The position numbers were made by a program, and so were the translations under genes. Of a DNA stretch of 64,000 nucleotides, positions 55,842-64,000 are shown piece by piece (positions within the stretch are counted from its first letter, which is position 1; each line of letters begins with the position of its first letter). The DNA is from Salinisphaera sp963835375 (GTDB taxonomy: Bacteria; Pseudomonadota; Gammaproteobacteria; Nevskiales; Salinisphaeraceae). The notes beneath the pieces are model-generated. The model saw only the letters and a list, made by a program, of their open reading frames with translations, ran no database searches and was not told where the DNA came from. Where the stretch lies: NCBI GenBank assembly GCA_963835375.1, contig CAWIGB010000015.1, positions 186,001 to 250,000 on the forward strand. Direction: 5' to 3'.

Positions 55842-57052
55842 AACGTATCGAGACGTCGCTCGGGCCGGGCAACGTAGGGGTTGTCGGTGTCCCAGACATA
55901 GCCGGCGAGGATCGAACTGAGCATGGTGCGGATTGCGGGATCGGGCGCCGGATTGAAGAGTACATGCTTGAGCGCGCCGCGATACCAGGCGCCGATGAAG
56001 CTGGTGAATACGCGCTGCCCGGCGCGGATTGGGGCTTCGAACTGCGCGTCCCAGTCCACCGCGGCGCCGCGCAGTTGGGTATCGATCGGGTCGACCGCGC
56101 GCAGCGCGGATTCCAGCGCGATCGTCACGCCCGACGAAAAGATGGGATCGACGAAGCCGGCGGCGTTGCCGAGCAGTGCATAGTCCGGGCCGTGGAGCGT
56201 GGCGATGTCGTAGGCATAGTTCTCGGTCTGGCCGACCCGGCTATCGAAATCGGCGTTCGCCAGCAGCCGGGCCAGACGCGGCTCCTGACCGACAAAGTGC
56301 CGCAGACGCTCGGCTGGCGTGCCGTCGGCGCCGTGGATCCATTCGGGCGGGCCGATCATGCCGACCGAGGCGCGCCCGCCGGCCAGGCCGATGAGCCAGT
56401 ACCAGACGTCCGGTTGCTCGGGATGGATGCCGATCACGATCCGGTCGCGTTGATAATCGGGGGCGTCGATCCGGTCGGTGACGTGCGTGAACAGCGCGCC
56501 GCGCGAGGGCGCGCTGCCCGGCCGATCGAGACCGAGCAGCCGCGGCAGTACCCGGGCAGCCCCGCTGGCATCGCAGACAAACCGAGCGGCCAGGTCGGTG
56601 CGCGTGCCGTCGTCGGCGACGACCGCGAGCCGCGGCGCGCCCGGTGTGGTGAAATCCACCGATTCGACCGTCTGGCCGAAACGCAGCGTCGCGCCGCGGC
56701 GCTCGGCCTCCAGCGCCAGTCGATGATCGAAATCGGCGCGCAGTACCTGCCAGGTCCAGGACCAGCCGGGCGTGAACTGATCGTCGAAGGTGAAGCTCGT
56801 GTCGTGGTCGTTTTCGGTGAATGTGACGCCGCGCTTGATCTGATAGCCGGCGTCTTCCACGACATGCAGCATGCCGGCGGCATCCAGCGCGTCCATGCAG
56901 CGGGGCAGTAGGCTCTCGCCCACGGCAAAGCGCGGGAAATGGCTGCGCTCGAGCACGGTCACGTGCCAGCCGCGATCGGCCAGCAGCGCGGCCATGGTCG
57001 CACCGGCCGGGCCGGCGCCGATGATTGCGATGTCGGTGTGTTGGCTGTTCAC
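55814..57052 (-). CDS. FAD-dependent oxidoreductase of the halogenase/geranylgeranyl reductase type
   Basis: A 412-residue flavoprotein. The dinucleotide-binding motif is AIIGAGPAGATMAALLADRG, followed by FPRFAVGESLLPR, typical of tryptophan-halogenase-like and reductase-like monooxygenases. The second FAD motif is LLGNAAGFVDPIFSSGV. The halogenase WxWxIP motif is not evident, so halogenation is unlikely. Homologues sit in aryl polyene clusters, where the reaction is not settled. It overlaps DUF3261 by 28 bp and follows the exporter by 13 bp. Confidence 0.85.
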   Translation of the reverse strand: MNSQHTDIAIIGAGPAGATMAALLADRGWHVTVLERSHFPRFAVGESLLPRCMDALDAAGMLHVVEDAGYQIKRGVTFTENDHDTSFTFDDQFTPGWSWTWQVLRADFDHRLALEAERRGATLRFGQTVESVDFTTPGAPRLAVVADDGTRTDLAARFVCDASGAARVLPRLLGLDRPGSAPSRGALFTHVTDRIDAPDYQRDRIVIGIHPEQPDVWYWLIGLAGGRASVGMIGPPEWIHGADGTPAERLRHFVGQEPRLARLLANADFDSRVGQTENYAYDIATLHGPDYALLGNAAGFVDPIFSSGVTIALESALRAVDPIDTQLRGAAVDWDAQFEAPIRAGQRVFTSFIGAWYRGALKHVLFNPAPDPAIRTMLSSILAGYVWDTDNPYVARPERRLDTLCRLCAPSS

Positions 57053-57065
57053 GTTAGCCCTGTTG

Positions 57066-59555
57066 TCAGTCCTGTGTGGGATTCGCGGTGCCTGCAGCCG
57101 GGCGCCCCAGAAGCGACGCTAGCAGGAAGGTGAACGTCAGGCCCAGCGCGAGCGTGAGCCCGAACTCGTGCAGCGCCGGCGTATGGCTCACGCCCAGCAG
57201 CCCGAAGGCCAGCAGGGTGGTCGCGACCGACAAACCGACGGCCAGCATCGCCGGCGCATGATCGGCCGGCGCGGTGCGCAGGAAGATACCGTAATCCGCG
57301 CCCAGGCCAAGCAACAGGATCAGCGCCACCAGATTGAACAACGCGAAGGTCGCGCCGGTAGCCGCAAAGATCGCCAGTACGGCAATGCTCGCCAGCGCCG
57401 GCGGCAGCAGCAGGGCCAGCGCGCCGCGGGCGCCGAATGCGCGCCACAGCACCAGCCAGGCGAGTATGTATTCCAGCCCCAGCAGCCAGGTCGCCAGCCG
57501 GCGATAATGCGACAACAGGCTCGAGATGCGGGCGACGCTGTCGATATAGCGGGCGTTCGGGTACTCGGCGACGATACGCTGGAAGCGAGCGGCGTCGTCG
57601 ATCCGATCGATGCGGATGATCGACGCGTCGGCCCCGTTGACGCGCCCGAGCCAGAGACCGCGCAATCCGAGACTCGCCGGGCTGGCCAGCCAGTCGGGCA
57701 GCGATAACGTATCGCCCTTCGCCTGCGTGAACGCACGGCGCGCCGCGGCGATCTGCTGCGGTTTGAAGCCGGCCCCCGAGAGCACCTGCCTCACGGGCCC
57801 ATGCGGCGCATACAGCGTCTGCGCCAGACGGGCGTAATTGTGCTTCTGCTCGGCGAGTGGCGGATAGGCGTCGGTGATCGCGCGTACCGAGGCGGCCGGA
57901 TGCGGACCCGCGCTGAGCTGATCGGCCAGTTTCTTTTCGCTGGCCAGTACCCCGGCCGATGTTTTGCCGCTGACGACGATCGCCTGCGTGGACAAGGTGC
58001 TGCCGAGCAGGCTCGCGACCGCGCGATCGGTCTTGACCAGTTGCGCCGGCGGGTTGTAGAGCACACGTACGCTGTCGTCGGGCGCCAGTTGCCACAGGGC
58101 AAAGCCGCCGAGCAGGAGCGCGATCGCCGACAACGCGCCGACCAGCCCCCGCTCGTGGCCGACGGCCAGCTGCGCTGGGCCGTGCGAGCGCCATAGCGCG
58201 GCCAGGCGCAGCGCCCGGCCGGGCCGCGGCGCCGGCCCGCCCGCGCCCGGCAGGAGCAGCCACATGCCGAGCCAGCCGCCGATGAGCCCGGTCGCGGTGA
58301 AGACCGCGATCTGGCGCAGCGCGGGGAAGGGCGCGATCACCATGCCACCGTAGGCGATCACGCTGGTCACGAGCCCGAGTAGCACGGGCCGGCGCACGCG
58401 CGCCAGAGCGGTCGCCGGGTCGGGTGTCGCCAGCCGCTGAGCAAAGAAATGCAGGCAGTAATCGATCGATACGCCGACCAGACTCGTGCCGAACACGAGC
58501 GTGAGCATATGAATGCCACCGAATACGAGATCGGTGACCACCACCGCCAGCAGAATGCCGCCGCCGACCGCGGCGAGACTCAGCGCGAACGGTCGCACGC
58601 GCCCGAACGCCCAGAACATGAGCAGGATGATGCCGACCAGCGACCCGGTGCCGATGACCGACATCTCGAACTTCGCGCGCTTGGCGGCGACCGCGGCATG
58701 ACGCACGACACCCGAGATACGAATCGTTGCCCCGGGCGCGGCGGCATGGGCCGCCGCGCGGGCTTGGGACAGCGCCGTCGTGGCCTGGCTCTCGCTCGCC
58801 AGCGAGAACGGATTGTGCCGTGTTTGGGCGAACAGCACGTCCGATCGCTGTCCCTGCGGGCCCACGACATAGAACGCGCCGTCGCCGGCGATGCGCAGAT
58901 TGGGCGCGGGGTTCGGCAGGGCCGTGCGCTGGTAGGCCTCGGCCAGACCGAACGGGTCGTCGATGAAACGGCCGCCGCCGCTCACGCCGAGGCCATAGAG
59001 TCGCCCCTGGGCCCGGCGGGTGAAATGCTCGCGCGCACGGCTCGCCTCGGCGCTTTGAGCGGGCACTTTCGCCAGTGTTGCCAGAGCCTCTGCGTCGGCG
59101 GGGGCCAGCAAGTGGAATCGGTGCGCGAAATACAGCTGGTTCAGATGGCTGCGCTGGCCGCTGCTGAGCGCATCGTCGGCACGGGCGATCACCTGGTCGA
59201 AGGCGGGGCTGGCGCTCAGCACTTTCGCCATTGCGCCAACGGCGCGGCGACGATGCGCCTGGCTATCGCCGGAAAGCAGGACCGTGACGCGGCGCTGGCC
59301 GAAAGTCGACATGCGATGCACCGTCGCGTTCACGAGCGCGTCGTGCTGCGGGGTCGGCAACAACGCCATCAGATCGGTGCGCACGGTCAGCCGGCCGGTG
59401 CTGGCAAGCCCGGCCAGTATGGCGCCCAGTGCTGCGACGCCCAGCAACCACAGGAGAGCGCGGGTCTTCAAGGCGTGCCTGATCCCGTCGTCGCGGGCCG
59501 CGTTCGTGAGCCCAGCGGCATCGGTACGGGGTCTGCGCCGTGGCGCCGGGCCCAT
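57066..59555 (-). CDS. MMPL/RND-family exporter
   Basis: A proton-driven lipid exporter of about 829 residues. Two halves each have one helix, a large periplasmic loop and five helices. VGVSIDYCLHFFAQRL and LGLGADYGIFLRT are the transmembrane proton-relay motifs with Asp in the D-Y pair. It begins near residue 1 with RALLWLLGVAALGAILAGLA. The frame is open to 59639; the ATG at 59555 is one of several possible starts. It probably moves the polyene lipid across the inner membrane. Confidence 0.9.
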   Translation of the reverse strand: MGPAPRRRPRTDAAGLTNAARDDGIRHALKTRALLWLLGVAALGAILAGLASTGRLTVRTDLMALLPTPQHDALVNATVHRMSTFGQRRVTVLLSGDSQAHRRRAVGAMAKVLSASPAFDQVIARADDALSSGQRSHLNQLYFAHRFHLLAPADAEALATLAKVPAQSAEASRAREHFTRRAQGRLYGLGVSGGGRFIDDPFGLAEAYQRTALPNPAPNLRIAGDGAFYVVGPQGQRSDVLFAQTRHNPFSLASESQATTALSQARAAAHAAAPGATIRISGVVRHAAVAAKRAKFEMSVIGTGSLVGIILLMFWAFGRVRPFALSLAAVGGGILLAVVVTDLVFGGIHMLTLVFGTSLVGVSIDYCLHFFAQRLATPDPATALARVRRPVLLGLVTSVIAYGGMVIAPFPALRQIAVFTATGLIGGWLGMWLLLPGAGGPAPRPGRALRLAALWRSHGPAQLAVGHERGLVGALSAIALLLGGFALWQLAPDDSVRVLYNPPAQLVKTDRAVASLLGSTLSTQAIVVSGKTSAGVLASEKKLADQLSAGPHPAASVRAITDAYPPLAEQKHNYARLAQTLYAPHGPVRQVLSGAGFKPQQIAAARRAFTQAKGDTLSLPDWLASPASLGLRGLWLGRVNGADASIIRIDRIDDAARFQRIVAEYPNARYIDSVARISSLLSHYRRLATWLLGLEYILAWLVLWRAFGARGALALLLPPALASIAVLAIFAATGATFALFNLVALILLLGLGADYGIFLRTAPADHAPAMLAVGLSVATTLLAFGLLGVSHTPALHEFGLTLALGLTFTFLLASLLGRPAAGTANPTQD

Positions 59556-59742
59556 GCGCGTGGCGTGCCACACAACGCCGTAGCGGCGAGTTCGGGGCGG
59601 CATCTCTCGAGGCCGGGGCCTTGCGCGCTTGCGGACCACGCCGTTCCTTGTTCACTCGCAACAGGCAAATGTAGCTCCTTGTCGCTCGCCGCTCGCGCGC
59701 ACACCACGTCAGCGCGGCGGTGAGGACGGGATCAGCGGCAAT

Positions 59743-60387
59743 TCAATGTGAAAAGGCGCGCCGTTCGTCGGGCGTCAGTGCTTTGGCGGTGTCTTTCGCA
59801 GGATGCAGGTCGATGACGCTGTAATCGCCGCCGGGCTGGTCGATGCGGATGCGGCGCACGGTGTCGCCACCACTGATTTTGAGTCGGGTGATGAAGTTCT
59901 TCACCGCATCGGTCTTCGGGATGAGCGTCAGCGCGCTGCCGCTCGATCCGTCGTCGGAGCGTTGCATGTCGAAGTAGTGCGACAGCTGCTCCGTGTTGCC
60001 CTGGAATACCGCGAGCAGGATGGACGCCACGGCGCCGAGCGCCGGTTGCTGCTGGGCACTGATGTGCGCGGTCTGTTGCCCCTGGCTGGATTCGGTCAGC
60101 GCCTTGGGCGTGATCACCAGCGTGCTGTGCACCGGTTTTTCGACCTGCCACAACAAGCCGCGATCACGCGCCACCACATAACGGCCGCTGGAGACGAGCG
60201 CGTGGTCGAGCTCGGCGAGGTGTTTGTGCTGAACGAAGGTGCCGCGCAGAACGTGACCGGCGGCCTCGCTGCCCAGCGCCGGCATGTGGCCGCCGGTCGC
60301 CGGCGCGGCCACCGCGGTGACGGCCGTGCACAGCACCATCATCAGCGCCAGGCCGGCGTGTCTCATGTGTTGAAACGCGGGTTTCAT
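59743..60387 (-). CDS. LolA-like periplasmic carrier of the polyene cluster
   Basis: A 214-residue periplasmic protein with a signal peptide (LALMMVLCTAVTAVAAPA). It has the LolA-like pattern RGTFVQHKHLAELDHALVSS, then GLLWQVEKPVHSTLVITP and LTLIPKTDAVKNFI. It is a divergent paralogue of the LolA at 40188. Aryl polyene clusters carry such a gene, probably to ferry the lipid to the outer membrane. Its start overlaps the thioesterase stop by 4 bp. Confidence 0.88.
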   Translation of the reverse strand: MKPAFQHMRHAGLALMMVLCTAVTAVAAPATGGHMPALGSEAAGHVLRGTFVQHKHLAELDHALVSSGRYVVARDRGLLWQVEKPVHSTLVITPKALTESSQGQQTAHISAQQQPALGAVASILLAVFQGNTEQLSHYFDMQRSDDGSSGSALTLIPKTDAVKNFITRLKISGGDTVRRIRIDQPGGDYSVIDLHPAKDTAKALTPDERRAFSH

Positions 60388-60824
60388 TGCTGCGGCTCCG
60401 CTTTCGATCGTTCGGCGAACTGCGCGAGAGCCTCGCGCACGGCCTCCGGTGTGCCCGGGTAGCGTTGGCCCGATTCAATATCCACCGGCACCTGCAGGGT
60501 GCTGCCACGCGCCAGACTCGTACCTGAATCGCGATCGCGCACCCGGTAGGCGATACGCAACTGCTGATCCCACTGTTTGAGCGTGGCCGTGACCCGCACC
60601 CATTGCTTGAAGGTCAGCGAACGCATATAACGCACGCGCAGATCCACGATCGGCCAGGAAAACCCGGATGCGGCCATGGCGTCGTAGTCGTGGCCGAGCT
60701 CGTCCAGCAGCTGGCACCGGGCCAGTTCGAAGTACTTGGCATAGTGGCCGTGCCAGGCGATATGCATCGAGTCGACGTCGAAGAACGGGACCTGGAGCTC
60801 GATTTGGCTGCGGTGTTCGATCAC
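60384..60824 (-). CDS. hotdog-fold acyl-CoA/ACP thioesterase (4HBT family)
   Basis: A 146-residue thioesterase. The motif VPFFDVDSMHIAWHGHYAKY is the 4-hydroxybenzoyl-CoA thioesterase active-site block (Asp followed by a helix). The core then runs FELARCQLLDELG and DLRVRYMRSLTFKQWVRV. It is the first gene of the minus-strand operon, divergent from the ACP gene. It probably releases or proofreads aryl-acyl intermediates. Confidence 0.9.
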   Translation of the reverse strand: MIEHRSQIELQVPFFDVDSMHIAWHGHYAKYFELARCQLLDELGHDYDAMAASGFSWPIVDLRVRYMRSLTFKQWVRVTATLKQWDQQLRIAYRVRDRDSGTSLARGSTLQVPVDIESGQRYPGTPEAVREALAQFAERSKAEPQQ

Positions 60825-61163
60825 GGTTCAGGCCGAATAGACGAAAATCCCATCGCGCGCATGCTGCGGGTCCACGCGCCATCGCAATGGGCGTCGACGG
60901 ATCGACGAGCGTGATGCTCCAGGCGCGGCGACGCCTCGTGGGGCGGATGATGAACGCGGAGCGGCGGGATGTCGATACCTCGCGAGGCCGCCCCCGCGGG
61001 ATGATTCGAACCCGCGGTTCGTGGACAATAGGCAGGCTGAATGCCGCGAACGGCCCTGCGACGCCGCGAATGCGTCGGGGGTGATGGACCTGGGCGGTCC
61101 AGCCAGGGCCTGCGGGATGCGCGTGTGGTGTCAGGCCGCAAGTACAACAATGAGTGAAACATT
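60825..61163. promoter_or_regulatory. 339-bp divergent promoter region of the polyene cluster
   Basis: It separates the thioesterase and ACP operons and must hold both promoters. No gene is seen. A T-arm-like string (CGGGTTCGAATC on the minus strand, near 61005-61020) is present but does not fold as a tRNA. Confidence 0.45.
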
Positions 61164-61445
61164 ATGACTGAGCAAAGCGATCTCGAGCGCGATGTCGCAC
61201 AGCTGCTGGTGACATCCCTGGATCTGGAAGATGTCGCCGCCTCAGAGATCGAGCCGACCGCGCCGCTGTTCGGCCCGGAAGCCGAGAGCCTGGGGCTCGA
61301 TTCCATCGACGCCCTGGAAATCGCGCTGGCCGTGAACCAGGCCTATGGCATCGAGCTGCGCGCCGACGACGAGGCCAACAGCCGCATATTCGCCACGCTA
61401 CGTTCGTTGTCTGCTCATATCGAGCGCGAACGCGCCGAAGCCTGA
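61164..61445 (+). CDS. acyl carrier protein (ApeE/F-like)
   Basis: A 93-residue acidic ACP. The phosphopantetheine serine lies in LGLDSIDALEIALAVNQAYG. The N-terminal helix (DLERDVAQLLVTSLDLED) and the C-terminal IFATLRSLSAHIERER fit the four-helix fold. It would carry the aryl-primed polyene chain and be activated by the Sfp-type transferase at 53769. Many such clusters have two ACPs; only one is seen here. Confidence 0.93.
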   Translation: MTEQSDLERDVAQLLVTSLDLEDVAASEIEPTAPLFGPEAESLGLDSIDALEIALAVNQAYGIELRADDEANSRIFATLRSLSAHIERERAEA

Positions 61446-61562
61446 GCCGTTGGCGACGACACGTTGCTGGCTGACGGAACACGCGTGCAACCCGATCTCG
61501 AGGCAAGCCCGAACCAGGCTGTGCATTGTCGTACGGCTCGCTGCGAATTCGCGCACTGATTC

Positions 61563-62186
61563 ATGCCACGTCTGAGTTTTTTCGCCGGCCTGGTGCCGCT
61601 GCTCTATCCTGTGCTCGTGCACGCGGCGGTGCTGACCGGCTCATTGGCGCTGCGTTTTATCGCGCTGGCCGTGCTGGTCATCAACGTGCTCGGGCCGTGG
61701 TTGATTCGACGCCGCATTCTGGCCTGGCTGGCGGCGCTCGCGCTGATCGCGGCCGCGGCGCTGGTCGTGGATACGGCAGGCGCGCTGGCGTTCTTCTATG
61801 CGACCCCCGTGCTCATTTGCCTGGGTCTGGCCTGGTTCTTCGGCCGAACGCTGCTGGCCGGCCGTACGCCGTTGATCACGCTGCTGGCGCGCGCGATCCG
61901 CGGCCCGCTGCCGGCGCCTGTCGCGCGCTACACGCGAGCGGTGACGGTCTTCTGGTGCGCCCTCATGGTCGTGATGGCCCTCGCAAACCTGGGCCTGGCG
62001 GTTTTCGCGTCGCCCGAGTTGTGGTCGCTGTGCGCGAATTTCCTGAACTATTTCATCGTGGCCGTGGTGTTCGTCGCCGAATGGGGCGTGCGCCAGCGCG
62101 CGATCGGCGAGTATGAAGACATGAGTTGGCGCGAATACATCGCCGCGCTTCGCCGTATTGACTATCGTGATTTCCGACATGGGTGA
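61563..62186 (+). CDS. COG4648 integral membrane protein of the polyene cluster
   Basis: A 207-residue protein with about six helices (FFAGLVPLLYPVLVHAAVLT and others), ending YEDMSWREYIAALRRIDYRD. COG4648 proteins occur almost only in aryl polyene-type clusters between the ACP and ligase genes. Biochemical role unknown. It overlaps the ligase gene by 8 bp. Confidence 0.88.
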   Translation: MPRLSFFAGLVPLLYPVLVHAAVLTGSLALRFIALAVLVINVLGPWLIRRRILAWLAALALIAAAALVVDTAGALAFFYATPVLICLGLAWFFGRTLLAGRTPLITLLARAIRGPLPAPVARYTRAVTVFWCALMVVMALANLGLAVFASPELWSLCANFLNYFIVAVVFVAEWGVRQRAIGEYEDMSWREYIAALRRIDYRDFRHG

Positions 62187-63498
62187 ATCCGCTACGCCGC
62201 TGATTGCCGATTACCGTCCCGAGCGCGTGTTCGCTTGGCGCGATGGTGTGCCTGTCACGGCGGCGGCCGCGCTTGTCGATATCCGCGCGGTGGCGGCCGC
62301 GCTCGCCGGGCGCGAGGCTTTTTTCAATCTCTGCGACGACCGTTATCTGTTCACCGTGGCCTTCGCCGCCGGCTGCTGGGCCAAAGCGCTGAATCTGCTG
62401 CCGCAGACGCGTCAGGCCGCGACGCTGGATCGGATTCGCGAGCGGCATGCCGATGCTGTGGCCGTGGACGACGATTGGGTCGTCGCGCAGCTGCGCGATG
62501 GCACGCCGGGCGTACAGGCGCCGCCCGCCATCGAGGCCGATCGAGCTGTGGCCGTGGTGTTCACCTCCGGCAGCACCGGCGAGCCGGATCCCCAGTTCAA
62601 GCGCTGGGGCGATCTTGCGATCGGCAGTGAGCTGCTGCAACGGCGATTCTTCCCGGCGGCGAGGACGATGAACGTGGTGGCCAGCGTGCCGCCGCAGCAT
62701 ATGTACGGTCTGGAGAATTCCGTGCTGGTCGCGTTGCACGGCGGTTTCGCGGCGGACAGCGCTCGCCCGTTCATGCCGTGGCAGATCGCCGATGCGCTGA
62801 CACGGCTGCCGCAACCACGGGCCTTGTTCACGACGCCGATACAGCTCAGGGCCTGCCTCGATGCAGAGGTCGATTTCCCGGCCCTGGATTGCATCGTGTC
62901 GGCCACCGCGCCGTTGTCGGCTGAATGGGCCGAGGCCGCCGAACGGCGCTGGCAGGCGCCGGTGCAGGAGATCTACGGCAGCAGCGAGACCGGCAGCATC
63001 GCCAGCCGCCGGACGGCTGGGGGTGACATATGGCAGCTCTACGATGGCCTGCGGCTCACGGCCGGGGACCGGCCGGTCGTGCGCGGCGGCCAGCTGCCGC
63101 AGCCGGTGGCCCTCGAGGATGAACTCGAGCTTCTCGATGGGGCTCACTTCCGGCTGCTCGGGCGCTCGGCGGATCTGCTCAAGGTCGCCGGCAAGCGGAT
63201 ATCGCTGGCCGAGCTGACGACGGCGCTGCTCGCCATCGACGGCGTCGAGGATGCGGTCGTCTTCGCGTCGCCCGAATCATCGGCCTCCGGCCGCCCGACG
63301 GCACTGGTGGTGGCGCCGTCGCAGACCGTGCGCGCGCTCGGGGCCGAACTCTCACAGCGGGTGGATCCCGTATTCGTGCCCCGGCCGCTGGTCAAGGTCG
63401 ATCGATTGCCCCGCAACGCGATGGGCAAGTTGGCGCGATCGGAGGTGATTGCGGCCTGGGAGGCCGCGCGCAGCCCTCGGAGCATGGCCCGTGGCTGA
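62179..63498 (+). CDS. AMP-dependent aryl/acyl ligase (ApeH-like)
   Basis: An adenylate-forming enzyme of about 439 residues. The P-loop AVVFTSGSTGEPDPQFKRWG, the SSETGSIASR motif and the C-terminal ALRNAMGK-type lysine loop (LPRNAMGKLAR) are all present. It would activate a hydroxybenzoic or cinnamic-type acid and load it on the ACP. The start at 62179 (MGESATPLI) overlaps the COG4648 stop as ATGGGTGA. Shorter than acyl-CoA synthetases, as usual for this subgroup. Confidence 0.9.
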   Translation: MGESATPLIADYRPERVFAWRDGVPVTAAAALVDIRAVAAALAGREAFFNLCDDRYLFTVAFAAGCWAKALNLLPQTRQAATLDRIRERHADAVAVDDDWVVAQLRDGTPGVQAPPAIEADRAVAVVFTSGSTGEPDPQFKRWGDLAIGSELLQRRFFPAARTMNVVASVPPQHMYGLENSVLVALHGGFAADSARPFMPWQIADALTRLPQPRALFTTPIQLRACLDAEVDFPALDCIVSATAPLSAEWAEAAERRWQAPVQEIYGSSETGSIASRRTAGGDIWQLYDGLRLTAGDRPVVRGGQLPQPVALEDELELLDGAHFRLLGRSADLLKVAGKRISLAELTTALLAIDGVEDAVVFASPESSASGRPTALVVAPSQTVRALGAELSQRVDPVFVPRPLVKVDRLPRNAMGKLARSEVIAAWEAARSPRSMARG

Positions 63499-63793
63499 TC
63501 ATATCTTCACGATCGATGCCGGTCATCGCTGTCTGGACGGGCATTTCCCGGGCGCCCCGATCGTGCCCGGCGTGGTTCTTCTCGATCATGTCGGCCGGGC
63601 CGCGACGAATCGATACGGTGGGCGGCTGCGACGTATCGTGCGCTGCAAGTTCGTTGCCGTGCTGCATCCCGGGGAGCCGTGTGCCGTCGAGCTCACGCGG
63701 AAATCCGCGTGCCGGCTGCAATTCGTCTGCAACGGGCCGGCCGGTTGCGTGGCCCACGGCGTGCTCGAATGGAGCGATCGGATCGATGGCTGA
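63491..63793 (+). CDS. ApeI-type 3-hydroxyacyl-ACP dehydratase
   Basis: A 100-residue single-hotdog dehydratase. CLDGHFPGAPIVPGVVLLDH carries the catalytic histidine of the FabZ/ApeI group. It would introduce double bases of the polyene in partnership with an ApeP-like protein. The GTG at 63491 overlaps the ligase end by 8 bp, and its stop overlaps the next ATG. Confidence 0.9.
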   Translation: MADHIFTIDAGHRCLDGHFPGAPIVPGVVLLDHVGRAATNRYGGRLRRIVRCKFVAVLHPGEPCAVELTRKSACRLQFVCNGPAGCVAHGVLEWSDRIDG

Positions 63794-64000
63794 AGCCTGG
63801 ACCGCCCGTACCGAACGCAGCCATCGCTTCATGTTTCATGCCGTGGCCTGGGTGGCCAAGCGGCTGGGGCGGCGCGCCGCGCGCGCGTTGCTGCATCTCG
63901 GGGTGGCCTATTTCATGATCGCGGCACCGGCGGCGCGTCGTGCATCGCGGGATTATCTGAGCCGGGTGCTGGATCGTCGCCCGCGCTGGTACCACAGCTA
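63786..64000 (+). CDS. lysophospholipid acyltransferase (LpxL/HtrB-like), partial
   Basis: The first 71 codons of a gene cut by the window end. The start MAEAWTARTERSHRFMFHAV and the helix ARALLHLGVAYFMIAAPAAR, followed by ASRDYLSRVL, match the N-terminus of LpxL-type acyltransferases found at this position in aryl polyene clusters. The catalytic HX4D motif lies beyond the window. It overlaps the ApeI-like gene by 8 bp. Confidence 0.8.
   Translation, partial: MAEAWTARTERSHRFMFHAVAWVAKRLGRRAARALLHLGVAYFMIAAPAARRASRDYLSRVLDRRPRWYHS

Noticed and set aside
56029..56911. plus-strand open frames opposite the FAD oxidoreductase
   Set aside because: They are antisense shadows rich in Arg and Pro. 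The minus-strand gene has clear FAD motifs and operon overlaps.
61000..61045. tRNA T-arm-like string in the polyene divergent promoter
   Set aside because: GGTTCGAATC is present, but the flanking arm does not pair beyond a few bases. No acceptor, anticodon or D-arm can be found, so it is at best a tRNA scrap.

Overview
The window looks like the chromosome of a high-GC gammaproteobacterium, possibly a halophile such as Salinisphaera. That genus guess is inference, based on GC-rich coding sequence and gene order. The housekeeping block infA, aat, ftsK, lolA, rarA, serS, cysG (34.7-53.7 kb) keeps the order seen in Pseudomonas and, in part, Escherichia, with lineage-specific insertions.

Layout. 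0.06-0.76 kb: a 165-bp tandem array of REP-type palindromes. 0.8-2.4 kb: an iron-sulfur (6-4) photolyase gene broken by two indels. 2.8-6.9 kb: an O-antigen ligase-type gene, a sirtuin, adenylylsulfate kinase and a PrcB-type lipoprotein. 7.6-28.3 kb: a surface polysaccharide (O-antigen or capsule type) island. It has the dTDP-L-rhamnose set rfbBDAC, a Wzx flippase, a Wzy-like polymerase, two GT4 and one GT2 glycosyltransferases, Wzz, an initiating sugar-phosphate transferase, and divergent UDP-uronate epimerase and TviB-like dehydrogenase genes. It is littered with IS1595, IS256, IS3, IS407-group and IS5 material and the 3' end of a group II intron. 28.3-34.5 kb: a 153-bp REP array, two secreted proteins, a second ligase-type gene, a REP-associated tyrosine transposase (RAYT) with its own repeat field, and a broken type IV pilin gene.

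34.7-53.7 kb: the housekeeping block. Inserted in it are a HAD hydrolase, a CrbS/CrbR-like two-component pair, and a cysB-TauE pair next to cysG. 53.8-64 kb: two divergent operons of an aryl-polyene-type lipid cluster. The minus arm holds a phosphopantetheinyl transferase, FabG-like reductase, DUF3261 lipoprotein, FAD enzyme, MMPL exporter, LolA-like protein and thioesterase. The plus arm holds an ACP, COG4648 membrane protein, AMP-ligase, ApeI-type dehydratase and an acyltransferase cut by the window end. The ketosynthases expected in such clusters are not in view.

Many genes carry small indels, including the essential ftsK. Several are single extra G or C bases, so part of the apparent gene decay is probably sequencing or assembly error. 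The polysaccharide genes at 12.6-19.5 kb are worst affected. Coordinates for frameshifted genes span the reconstructed gene.
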